Shown piece after piece: positions 5,040 to 13,323 of a stretch of 18,877 nt of DNA. The stretch's first letter is position 1, and the number at the start of each line of letters is the position of its first letter. Source of the DNA: an uncultured cyanobacterium (lineage in GTDB: Bacteria; Cyanobacteriota; Cyanobacteriia; Cyanobacteriales; Geitlerinemataceae); NCBI GenBank assembly GCA_937121005.1, contig CAKZKB010000474.1:1-18877 (forward strand). The letters run 5' to 3'. Both the position numbers and the translations under genes were made by a program. The notes under the pieces are model-generated. The model saw nothing but the letters and a program-made list of their open reading frames with translations. It had not been told where the DNA came from and ran no database searches.

Positions 5040-7880
5040 TTAAAAAATCACAATTTTTGTTGTATCGTCAAATGATGAAATGCTTTCAGATGAATATCGT
5101 TCTTGCCAGCGACAGTAGAGTTTTTCAAGAAGCTCTCCCATGCGAGCGCTGTAGGTACGACGATCGAGAAAAGCTGCATTGGGAAGTTGTTGTTGGATCT
5201 GCTGGCAATATTGCAGGCGGCGATCGCGATCGCATCCTAACAGTTGTGATAAACGAACGTAATTATGTTCGCTATTAGCAATAAAGTCGCTAATCTCCAA
5301 CTCTCGTAGTAGCGCACCTCCCGATCTCGATGGCAATGTTTCTCCTTCTAAAGTCACAACGGGTAAGCCAAAAGATAATGCTTTGGCAACTGGATACGGA
5401 TCGGAATACGGATAGGTATCTAAATAAATATCGGCTATTTTTAGATAGGCAATTGCCTCGTAGAGCGATCGCGGAGAATTGGGTAATAACAGCCGACTGC
5501 GATCTAAACCATACTCCTCGAATGTTGTCTCCATGGATTCAACAAACATCTGAAACGGTAAAAATTGTTGCCACCCTTGCCAATCGAGAGGTTGCAATAT
5601 TAAGATAGAGTCAGAGACTGACGCGAGGATCTTTGCCCAAGTTTGTTTAATTGCGGGAGTAATATAATGCCAGTTTGTCGCGCAAATGAAGATCGTTGCG
5701 CTCGGCTCGATATTTAGTCGATCGCGATCGATAGAAATAGTATTGTAAGCAAAAAAGCGATCGTTGAAACAGTAACCCGATCCGGGAATCGTTTCTAGTT
5801 TTTGAATCTCATTTTTTGAGGTATGAGTTGCCACCAAGCTGCCTCGAATGTAGGCATCAATCGTATCAATTTCTGGCGAAATGGGAGAGGAAGCCGTCGC
5901 CACTTGTAAGGGAGCGAGTCGATGGTGTGCTAGAGTAACAGGTACGGTCGTTCTTGCTGTTAAATCGCCGCCAAATAAGAGGATATCTAGTCGATCGTCT
6001 CGAATCAATTTTACTCGATCGCTTAAGTCAGCATAAGCCGATTGTTCGCAACAAGGCAAGTCAACTAGACGATCGACAAAGTTTTGACAGTAGTCATAAA
6101 AGACGCTATTTTTCTCAACTTGAAAGCGATAGACAATGACTTGAAAGCGATCGCGATCGAGATATTCAATAGCTGACGCGATCGCGGACATTTTAGCTGG
6201 AGACAGAGGAATATCTAAAAGAACACCCAGTCGAATTTTGTCGATGGTTTGAGTAACGACATCGCATTTGAACTGGAGAGAATGTCCGAGATTGTGCAGG
6301 GCAAATTTAATGATTTTATGTCGTTGTTGGCAAGCAAGTCGAACGCTATCTACACTCAATTTGAACGTAGAAAAATTGATATGCGTTGTCCAAAGATGTG
6401 CGATTTCTTTCGTTACATCTTGAATTGGGAACTGTTGAATGGCGAGATCGATCTCCCGAGTTCGCGATCGCAAGTGACTATTAAATGTTTCTAACTCTTG
6501 CAGATTGCGGAAAATTTTGCGAGAGTCGATCGTAAAAAGGAAAAAACAGTTGAGAAGATATACAGGAATTGGAACGCAGTGATAGTTTTTCCACTGATAT
6601 CCAGGAGCGTATAGCATTGCTGCCAGTCGATATTGAATCGAGCGATCGTCTTCCAGACAATGCTCGATTTTAGTCGCCAACTCTCGCACAAAAGGAACTT
6701 CTTCCCCAACCGGATCTAGAAAGAAAATGCTCTCGTGTAAAAGTTGGAAGTGAACCCTTCCTAAATTGCTCTGACACGCAGATTCTATTTGAGAAACAGG
6801 CAACGATAGCCATTTGCGAGCGACTTCCATCCGTAAAGAACGTAAAGTCTGTCGCTCTAAATTGGCAACTAAATTCTTGCTATTAGAATCGACTACGGGA
6901 ACAAATTCCGTCGGATCGTATATCCACAGCGTTCGATCGATCTCGTCAACTCCATCGGTAACAATGCGACCGATCGCTTCGATTTCTTCAACATCTTTTG
7001 CCGTCAACTCAACCTCGATCGCCTGGGCATTTTCTGCCATCTGCTCACTATTTCGCGCTCCAACAATGGCACTCACTCCAAAATGAAAAATAACCCACGC
7101 TAGGGAAAGTTGCGCTAAGCTACACCCTTTGCGATCGGCAATAGGGCGGAGCCGATCGACTGCTTTTTGAACGCGATCGTAGTTATCTCGATCGGCAAAT
7201 AATTTATTTTTAGCACGAAAGCTATCCTGATGAAAACGACGACGATTGTCAAATCTTCCCGTTAGTAGTCCTTGTGCTAGAGGGGAATAAGCAAGGATAG
7301 AAATATTATTTTCCAGGCAATAAGGAATTAGATCGGCTTCGATTTGTCGCCAAAACAAAGAATAAGGCGGTTGTACGCTATCAATGCGTCCGTATTTTCT
7401 CGCTTCGTGAAGTTGGGAAACTGAGAAATTGGATACACCAATAGCGCGAATTTTGCCTTGATTTTTGAGTTGGTTCAACGCAGCCATTGTTTCTGAAATA
7501 GGAACTATTGCACTGTTAAACGTTCCCGACGGCCAGTGGATTTGATACAAATCAATGTAGTCTGTTTTCAACCGTTTTAGAGATTCTTCACAAGAGAAAA
7601 TAACTCGATCGTAATTTAAATCGCAGACAAAAACTTTAGTGGCATATACAACGCGATCGCGAACATTTGAAAGCGCTTTTGCAACAATTTTTTCAGAATG
7701 TCCGTTACCATAAAGTGCAGCAGTATCAATGGTGGTAATCCCCCGATCGTAAGCAGTGCGAATTGCCTTTACCATATCAGAATCTTCAATACCTACCCAC
7801 CCCACTCGACTGGCTTGTGCGGTTCCCATAATAATAGGAGTGATGCGAATTTCCGATGCACCGAGCCCTCTTGTCTCCAT
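5040..7880 (-). CDS. Aldo/keto reductase fused to an OGT/SPINDLY-like glycosyltransferase module
   Basis: The 946-aa protein has three parts. Residues 1-325 form a complete aldo/keto reductase with the full catalytic tetrad: D52 and Y57 (I-D-T-A-A-L-Y-G), K82 (A-T-K-V) and H115 (Y-Q-I-H-W-P), plus a NADPH-site segment G-A-R-N-S-E-Q (274-280). Residues about 346-545 are a helical region I do not recognise. Residues about 547-925 resemble the catalytic half of O-GlcNAc transferases: L-D-I-L-L-F (631-636), A-D-I-Y-L-D-T-Y-P (816-824), G-L-P-V-V-T-L-E-G-E-T-L-P-S-R-S-G (838-854), F-L-D-R-R-T-Y (904-910). The second and third parts are shared with the nucleotidyltransferase fusion gene. Conserved OGT active-site positions are changed (see findings). 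A fusion of a sugar- or carbonyl-reducing enzyme to a transferase is plausible; the substrate is unknown. No strong ribosome site precedes ATG 7880. Confidence 0.85.
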   Translation of the reverse strand: METRGLGASEIRITPIIMGTAQASRVGWVGIEDSDMVKAIRTAYDRGITTIDTAALYGNGHSEKIVAKALSNVRDRVVYATKVFVCDLNYDRVIFSCEESLKRLKTDYIDLYQIHWPSGTFNSAIVPISETMAALNQLKNQGKIRAIGVSNFSVSQLHEARKYGRIDSVQPPYSLFWRQIEADLIPYCLENNISILAYSPLAQGLLTGRFDNRRRFHQDSFRAKNKLFADRDNYDRVQKAVDRLRPIADRKGCSLAQLSLAWVIFHFGVSAIVGARNSEQMAENAQAIEVELTAKDVEEIEAIGRIVTDGVDEIDRTLWIYDPTEFVPVVDSNSKNLVANLERQTLRSLRMEVARKWLSLPVSQIESACQSNLGRVHFQLLHESIFFLDPVGEEVPFVRELATKIEHCLEDDRSIQYRLAAMLYAPGYQWKNYHCVPIPVYLLNCFFLFTIDSRKIFRNLQELETFNSHLRSRTREIDLAIQQFPIQDVTKEIAHLWTTHINFSTFKLSVDSVRLACQQRHKIIKFALHNLGHSLQFKCDVVTQTIDKIRLGVLLDIPLSPAKMSAIASAIEYLDRDRFQVIVYRFQVEKNSVFYDYCQNFVDRLVDLPCCEQSAYADLSDRVKLIRDDRLDILLFGGDLTARTTVPVTLAHHRLAPLQVATASSPISPEIDTIDAYIRGSLVATHTSKNEIQKLETIPGSGYCFNDRFFAYNTISIDRDRLNIEPSATIFICATNWHYITPAIKQTWAKILASVSDSILILQPLDWQGWQQFLPFQMFVESMETTFEEYGLDRSRLLLPNSPRSLYEAIAYLKIADIYLDTYPYSDPYPVAKALSFGLPVVTLEGETLPSRSGGALLRELEISDFIANSEHNYVRLSQLLGCDRDRRLQYCQQIQQQLPNAAFLDRRTYSARMGELLEKLYCRWQERYSSESISSFDDTTKIVIF

Positions 7881-7944
7881 GTCGTTGCTTCTGTTAAACT
7901 GTTAGTGGTTAAATTGACGGTAGCAAACGACTGACCTCTTGGGT

Positions 7945-8640
7945 ATGTGCCAGCCGATCTCAGTCAGCGTTATTATACCCGTTTATAACGGCGATCGCTA
8001 TCTCGCTGAAACCATCGACAGCGTACTGGCTCAAAGCGTACCCGCGTTTGAAGTTCTTGTCATTGATGATGGATCGAGCGATCGCACGGCTGAGGTTGTC
8101 AAACGCTACCGATCTGTCCGATACTACCATCAAACCAATCGCGGTGCGGCGGCGGCTCGCAACTGGGGAGCGGATCTCGCTCGAGGTAACGTTCTCGCCT
8201 TTCTCGATGCAGACGATCTGTGGACTGCTAACAAATTAGAATTGCAGACGATTGTACTGGCAAAAAATTCTCACGTCGATATGGTTTTAGGAAAAGTTAA
8301 AGAATTTTATAGTTCGGATATGCCTGACGAGCTTAAAAAGCAGTTTCGCTATCGCGATCGAGCGCTTTTGGGATACAATCCGAGTACCCTACTGGTTCGG
8401 AGCAGGTCTTTTTTTCGGGTGGGAAAATTTGAAACAAGTTTGCAAATCGCAGAGTGTGTCGAATGGTACTTAAGAGCCAAGCAAATGAATCTACAAACGG
8501 TTATGTTATCTGAAATTGTCACCTGGCGGCGATTGCATGGCGGCAACCAGACTATCGTCAAGCGAGCGTCCAAACACGAATATGCTAAAATTATTAAGCA
8601 GTTTCTCGATCGCCAACGTGCTATGGAGGATCGTAAATGA
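7945..8640 (+). CDS. GT2 family glycosyltransferase
   Basis: The 231-aa product is a compact GT-A fold enzyme: V-S-V-I-I-P-V-Y-N-G (7-16), V-I-D-D-G-S-S-D-R-T (39-48), the N-R-G-A-A-A-A-R-N segment (65-73), a metal-binding F-L-D-A-D-D-L-W (87-94 region) and, near the end, W-R-R-L-H-G-G-N-Q-T (194-203), seen in small GT2 enzymes of glycan clusters. There is no membrane segment, so it probably works in the cytoplasm. An upstream TTG (7939) is possible, but ATG 7945 is the better start. The 64-bp gap to the divergent AKR-OGT gene must hold promoters for both directions; I see no convincing boxes. The stop overlaps the next start in ATGA (8637-8640), so the next gene is translationally coupled. 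Confidence 0.88.
   Translation: MCQPISVSVIIPVYNGDRYLAETIDSVLAQSVPAFEVLVIDDGSSDRTAEVVKRYRSVRYYHQTNRGAAAARNWGADLARGNVLAFLDADDLWTANKLELQTIVLAKNSHVDMVLGKVKEFYSSDMPDELKKQFRYRDRALLGYNPSTLLVRSRSFFRVGKFETSLQIAECVEWYLRAKQMNLQTVMLSEIVTWRRLHGGNQTIVKRASKHEYAKIIKQFLDRQRAMEDRK
8625..8629 (+). promoter_or_regulatory. Strong ribosome binding site for the NTase-OGT gene
   Basis: GGAGG lies 7 nt before ATG 8637, inside the 3' end of the GT2 gene. With the ATGA overlap it fixes the start of the downstream gene and implies coupled translation. Confidence 0.8.
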
Positions 8641-11477
8641 ACGTTTCTCTTCGTCAAGGTGACTGCTGGCCCGATCGCGAGCAAGAATGGCTTCTTAAAG
8701 CAGCCTTATTGAGCGATCGCGAGGCTTTATGGGCATGGGAACGATGGAGTACGTCTGTCGATATTGACGATACGGATGCGGGTTCCTATCGATTGCTTCC
8801 CTTACTCTATCGCAACCTCAAAAAGCAGGGTGTCGAGCATCCGATGATGGCTCGACTCAAAGGTATTTATCGTAAAACTTGGTGCGAAAATCAGCTTTTA
8901 TTTTATCGGATATCGGCGCTGTTAGCTCAATTTAACCGGATAGGAATTCCGACTCTCGTTCTCAAAGGAGTTCCCTTAGTTTTACTTTACTATCAAGACT
9001 ACGGTTTGCGTCCCATGAGTGATATTGACGTACTTATTCCTCCCGATAAATTGCCAACCGCTATGGCAGCTTTACAACAAGGGGGATGGAAACCCGCCGT
9101 AGAAATTCCATCAGTACAACGATTGCTCGACAGCAAACATTTTCACTCCCTCGGATTCCACAACCAACGCGGAGAAGAGTTCGATTTGCACTGGTATTCT
9201 CTGTTTGATAGTTGCAACCATCACGCCGACAAACTGTTCTGGCAAAACTCAATTGCGATTGAGGTTTCGAGAATACCGACGCGAGCTTTAGATGCAACCG
9301 ACGAACTGTTTTATACCTGCGTTCATGGTGTCAGGTGGAACGTTATCCCGCCGTTCCGATGGGTTGCTGATGCGGCGACGATCGCTCGATCGTCGAACTT
9401 TTCTATTGACTGGAAGCGAATTTTAGACGCAGCTATAGAGCGTCATTTAGTTTTGCACATGCGCGATACACTCGATTATTTAAAAGACTTACTCAACATT
9501 CCCGTTCCCCATAGCATATTGACTTCCTTGCTCTCGGTTCCAGTCTCTAAACGAGAACAAATGGAATATATGGCAAAAACCAAAAAACTTCCAGACCGAT
9601 CGTCAGAAAATCAGTTTTTAACTGCCAGCTTAACCTTATCCGAGCTCCGTTCTTTGCGAATGAAAATTGCTCGAAAATGGTTGAATTTATCTGTCTCCCA
9701 ACTTGAATCTGCTTGTAAAAGTGACTGGGGAGAGCTTCATTTTCAATTCTTAAACGAAAATATTTTCTTCCTCACTCCTATTGGTGAAGAAGTCGATACT
9801 CCTATTGGTGAAGAAGTCGATTTTGTGCGAGAGTTGGCTATCAAAATTGAACGTTTTCTAACCGACGATCGAGCCATTTTATATCGTCTTGCCGCAATGC
9901 TGTACGCTCCCGCTTACCGATGGAAAAATTATCATGTCGTTCCCGTTCCCTTATACCTTCTCAATTGTTTTATCGTTTTTGAAACTCAGTCTCGTCAGGT
10001 TTTTAAAACTTCAGACGATCTCGATGGATTCATTGAATATCGGCGATCGCGAACTCAAGATTTCTATCGCATGGTTCGAGAACTGCCTACACAAAATATT
10101 GTTAAAGAGATGGCTCACTTGTTCGCAATCGCTGCTGATTTCTCAATTCTAAAGTTGAGCCAAGAGAACCTGCAAGCTACTTACCAGCAAAGATCGGAAA
10201 TTGTAAAATTTGCATTAACGAACTTGGGTCACTCACTAGAGTTCGACTTTGATTTAAATTCTCCCAGACATCAGAAAATTCGCTTAGGTATCCTTTTAGA
10301 GTTAGATAATACGATCCGAGTGGCAGAACTATCGATGCTAATGGCGACGATCGAATCCCTCGATCGCCAACGCTTTGAGATTTTTCTTTACAGTTTTGGC
10401 TTTATCGAAAGTGATTTCGATCGCTACTGTCAAAATTTTGTCGATCGTCTCATTTCCTTACCTCGTCTTGGTTACTCAGTCTACGCTAACCTCTACGAAC
10501 AATCTCGATCGATCCGAGACGATCGCTTAGATATTTTATTGTTTGCTAGCGACTTGACAGCCAAAACAACAGCAGCAACAGCTTTAGCCTACCATCGACT
10601 TGCCCCAGTTCAAGTTGCTTCTGTGGTATCTTCAGTTCCACCAAAGATTGATACTATTGATTTCTACATTCAAGGAGACTTAACAGTTGCCGATTCTGAG
10701 TCCAAACATAGCGATCGACTGGCAACAATTGCCGGATCGGGATACTACTTTAATAGCGAACTTTTCGGCTACCCCTCCATGTCGATCCATCGCCATCAAC
10801 TGGGTATCGATGTCAATGCAGTTGTTTTTACCTGTGGTACAAACTGGGATGATATCACTCCTGGAACCCAACGGATGTGGACAAAAATCATTGCCAGTGT
10901 CCCTAACTCTATTTTAATGTTGCAATCTTTACAACAGGAAACACAACCGCAATCGCTTCCTGCACGAATGTTTTCCGAGTCAATGAATTTCCTCTTTGAC
11001 GAATATCATTTAGATCGGAAACGCTTGATTTTTCCTCAATCATCTCAATCTCGTTCTATAGCCATCTCCTCCCTAAAAATAGCCGATATTTATTTAGATA
11101 CTTATCCCGTTTCGGATGCTTATTCAGTTGCGAGCGCTCTATTCCTGGGTTTACCTGTTGTCACTTTGACGGGAGATGTTTCTCGATCGCGATCGGGATC
11201 TGCATTGCTTCAAGAATTAGGAATTACCGATGGAATTTCTGGCAGTGAGAGCGATTATATTAACATAGCAACCCTTTTAGCCAGAAATTGGGATCTGCGT
11301 CAAAAATACTGTCAATCGATCCAAGAGAGAATACTAAAAGCTCCATTTCTAGATCGTCGTGCCTACGGGAGAAAAATAGGAGATCTGCTGGAGCATCTTT
11401 ATCTTAGCGATCGACAGCAGCATTTATTTTCAGTGGTTGAAAGCACGATGGATCCCACGAAGGTCGTTATCTTTTAA
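8637..11477 (+). CDS. NTP_transf_5-type nucleotidyltransferase fused to an OGT/SPINDLY-like module
   Basis: The 946-aa protein starts with a nucleotidyltransferase domain of the uncharacterised NTP_transf_5 type (about 18-290): L-V-L-K-G (107-111), G-L-R-P-M-S-D-I-D-V-L-I (123-134) with the metal pair D129/D131, and a third acid in E-F-D-L-H-W (181-186, D183). Such proteins recur in lasso peptide clusters with HprK-like kinases, where one is reported to glycosylate a phosphoserine. Residues about 337-545 match the unknown middle region of the AKR-OGT protein, and about 547-925 its OGT-like domain (I-A-D-I-Y-L-D-T-Y-P, G-L-P-V-V-T-L-T-G, S-R-S-G-S-A-L-L). A 24-bp in-frame tandem duplication gives TPIGEEVD twice (380-395). 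The protein ends T-K-V-V-I-F, close to T-K-I-V-I-F in the other fusion. The acceptor is unknown. Confidence 0.85.
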   Translation: MNVSLRQGDCWPDREQEWLLKAALLSDREALWAWERWSTSVDIDDTDAGSYRLLPLLYRNLKKQGVEHPMMARLKGIYRKTWCENQLLFYRISALLAQFNRIGIPTLVLKGVPLVLLYYQDYGLRPMSDIDVLIPPDKLPTAMAALQQGGWKPAVEIPSVQRLLDSKHFHSLGFHNQRGEEFDLHWYSLFDSCNHHADKLFWQNSIAIEVSRIPTRALDATDELFYTCVHGVRWNVIPPFRWVADAATIARSSNFSIDWKRILDAAIERHLVLHMRDTLDYLKDLLNIPVPHSILTSLLSVPVSKREQMEYMAKTKKLPDRSSENQFLTASLTLSELRSLRMKIARKWLNLSVSQLESACKSDWGELHFQFLNENIFFLTPIGEEVDTPIGEEVDFVRELAIKIERFLTDDRAILYRLAAMLYAPAYRWKNYHVVPVPLYLLNCFIVFETQSRQVFKTSDDLDGFIEYRRSRTQDFYRMVRELPTQNIVKEMAHLFAIAADFSILKLSQENLQATYQQRSEIVKFALTNLGHSLEFDFDLNSPRHQKIRLGILLELDNTIRVAELSMLMATIESLDRQRFEIFLYSFGFIESDFDRYCQNFVDRLISLPRLGYSVYANLYEQSRSIRDDRLDILLFASDLTAKTTAATALAYHRLAPVQVASVVSSVPPKIDTIDFYIQGDLTVADSESKHSDRLATIAGSGYYFNSELFGYPSMSIHRHQLGIDVNAVVFTCGTNWDDITPGTQRMWTKIIASVPNSILMLQSLQQETQPQSLPARMFSESMNFLFDEYHLDRKRLIFPQSSQSRSIAISSLKIADIYLDTYPVSDAYSVASALFLGLPVVTLTGDVSRSRSGSALLQELGITDGISGSESDYINIATLLARNWDLRQKYCQSIQERILKAPFLDRRAYGRKIGDLLEHLYLSDRQQHLFSVVESTMDPTKVVIF
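9774..9821 (+). repeat. 24-bp perfect tandem duplication, in frame
   Basis: The same 24-bp unit occurs at 9774-9797 and 9798-9821 without a mismatch and encodes TPIGEEVD twice. The homologous place in the AKR-OGT protein has one copy (D-P-V-G-E-E-V-P), so the duplication is recent and specific to this gene. Confidence 0.95.
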
Positions 11478-11621
11478 CCCACACCTCAGAAGGCGGCTGA
11501 TTTCCTTGAGGAACGCTCAGCCGACATCGATCGACACCACGCCGAGCTCGAGATCTCCGACACGATGAATCACTCTCACGGCCATGCTGGCCATCACATC
11601 AAGGATTTCGTTTCTTGGTAA
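11478..11621 (+). other. Unexplained open stretch, in frame after the NTase-OGT stop
   Basis: Directly after the TAA at 11475-11477 the same frame stays open for 47 codons to TAA 11619-11621. It reads like protein: an acidic helix-like part (A-A-D-F-L-E-E-R-S-A-D-I-D-R-H-H-A-E-L-E) and a His-rich end (M-N-H-S-H-G-H-A-G-H-H-I-K-D-F-V-S-W). It looks more GC-rich than the gene before it. The AKR-OGT paralogue has nothing like it after its stop. The opposite strand also has an open frame here (M-A-S-M-A-V-R-V-I-H-R-V-G-D-L-E-L-G), so I cannot fix the coding strand. Best guess: the end of a gene destroyed by rearrangement near the IS. Confidence 0.35.
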
Positions 11622-11703
11622 TCGCTTCTCCTTACAAGTCTATCCCCTTACATTTTAATCTCTAAAGTGTATAGGGAAGGGGACGGGCTTTAACGATCGT
11701 CTT

Positions 11704-11739
11704 TAATCTCCGGTAAGTTACGCGACTTACCGATGATTA
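11704..11739. repeat. Hairpin A (palindromic element)
   Basis: Arms CGGTAAGT (11711-11718) and ACTTACCG (11725-11732) are perfect around a 6-nt loop, with outer arms TAATC/GATTA (11704-11708, 11735-11739) across a 2-nt internal mismatch. No T-run follows, so it is not a normal intrinsic terminator. Confidence 0.7.
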
Positions 11740-11753
11740 GGAAGCGGTGGGGA

Positions 11754-11821
11754 CAACATGGCCCTTAATCCCCTATAAACCACATGGTTTACCGAGGATT
11801 AAGGGCACTGGATCCATGTTG
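11754..11821. repeat. Hairpin B, 68-nt nested palindrome
   Basis: Three nested perfect arms: CAACATGG/CCATGTTG (11754-11761, 11814-11821), GCCCTTAATCC/GGATTAAGGGC (11761-11771, 11796-11806) and TAAACC/GGTTTA (11776-11781, 11786-11791) around a 4-nt loop; the outer and middle arms share base 11761. A 7-nt bulge lies on the right side. It has the same general pattern as hairpin A (TTAATC outer, TAA-type inner arm), so the two may be copies of one palindromic family. There is no T-run beside it. Confidence 0.75.
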
Positions 11822-11944
11822 GCACTATATTCAACATCAGCGCTACTGTTTTTTCTATTAAGAAATAACTCTTTTTCTCTTATTGATTTGTATTGTCTTT
11901 CCCTTTGTTCTTTGTCTGAATCTTTCGTTACAATTGCCGACTTT

Positions 11945-13306
11945 TCATGTCATCGCGATGTCGATCGCCAACCGCCATCCTCGGACGTAAATATTCAATT
12001 GTTCCAGTCCCCGCCACAGCACTTTAACGCCGGGGAAACCGTCGATCTTTCGCCCTAGAAAGCCGCCGAGTTTGGCGATGGCATTCACACACTGTTCTAC
12101 TGTTGGTGCGCCTTTCGGCTCTTCGGAACTGTTGTGAGTCAGGCTGTACAACACTTGCCATTGTTCGGCGGTTACGATGTCGCCGCCGTCGTCGTTGGGA
12201 TGACATCGAGCCTGATACGTCAGCCATAGCAGCCGCCACGCCACGATGTCGTAGGTGGCTAGGGCGCGTTCGATGCGATCGAGACTTTCTAGTTGTAACT
12301 TTTCAATCTGACAGCCACTTTTTAGGGTGTAATGATATCGTTCGACTAGCCATCGGTAGCTGTACCATTCTAGGTACTGGCGGGCATCTTCAAAGGTTTC
12401 AACGGGTAAGGTTGTCAGCAGCAGCCAACGCACGGGCTTCTTGTTGAACGGTGGGTTTTCCTCTTCTGCTAAGATGACGTTAATGGAGATCGGTTCTAGG
12501 TTTTTACCGTAGGGTGGTTGTATCTCAAGTTGAGCGTATCGCACGGTTATGGTGGCTTTCCGAGGCTTGCGGCGCGGTGTTCGCTTTAATTCTAGAGTTA
12601 TTTTACCGCAGGGTTTGACTTGCCCGATCGCTTGGCTGATGGTCAAGATCTCATCGTGACTTTCTTGAGTTTTCACAACCCGTTCGTGATAGGCGCGGAT
12701 GAGCAGTTCGGCTCCAGGGCGACGTGGTTGGGCAAATAGTTCGTAGATGTCGGCTTCGCGATCGGCGACGGTGACAACTCGAATGTTTTCGGGGACGAGT
12801 TCTTCGACGATCTTCTGAGTTTCGAGCCAACGGTAACTTTCCTTTTCTTGGATCGATCGTTGGGGATCGGGTTCGCGTGTTTTAACGGCGGGGCGAGCCC
12901 ATGTTTTCTGTGCTAACACGCCTAAAGGAACGCCATCGGTTGTCACGCACAAACTTGTATGTACTTTCATTCCTTTAGCTTTGGGCTTGTCCAGATAACC
13001 CATGTTGCGTTTCTTGCGATGTTTACTGAAATCGAGATCGGTGGTATCCTGAACGGAAAGGACGGTTTCGCATTCTTTAACCCGCTCGATCGTGCTGGCT
13101 GTGTGAGCAGCGAGAATGTCTCGTGCTTTGACTCTGGGATTTTTCCAAAAGTCATAAATCCCTCGCATTTCGGCTTCGGTTTTGCATAGTTGCGGGATAC
13201 TTTTACCGGGCGCTGCGGACAATGTTTCTACAATTTTAACCAGTCTTTTATTTCTGGCTTTATGCCCCAAGTTGGCCAGTTTCAATTCTTTTTCTACCCA
13301 AGTCAT
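11945..13306 (-). mobile_element. IS4-family (Tn5/IS50-like) transposase, intact
   Basis: The 453-aa transposase is full length for the group. It has the N-terminal M-T-W-V-E-K-E-L typical of Tn5-like enzymes and the DDE triad: D87 in V-Q-D-T-T-D, D182 in A-D-R-E-A-D, and E322 in the IS4 signature Y315-(2)-R318-(3)-E322-(6)-K329. The motif G-x-K-V-H-T-S-L (112-119) is also typical. Start ATG 13306 has a good ribosome site, AGGGGTG, 5 nt upstream. No frameshift or stop interrupts it. I searched both flanks by eye and found no convincing terminal inverted repeats or target duplication, so the limits of the IS are not set; the coordinates cover the coding region only. Confidence 0.9.
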
Positions 13307-13323
13307 GTTGCACCCCTTTTATG

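Noticed and set aside
4991..5278. Plus-strand frame opposite the 3' end of the AKR-OGT gene
   Set aside because: It lies antisense to well-supported coding sequence (OGT-like C-terminus) and has no recognisable content.
11754..11821. Hairpin B as an intrinsic terminator of the NTase-OGT transcript
   Set aside because: There is no T-run on either side and it lies almost 280 bp beyond the stop codon.
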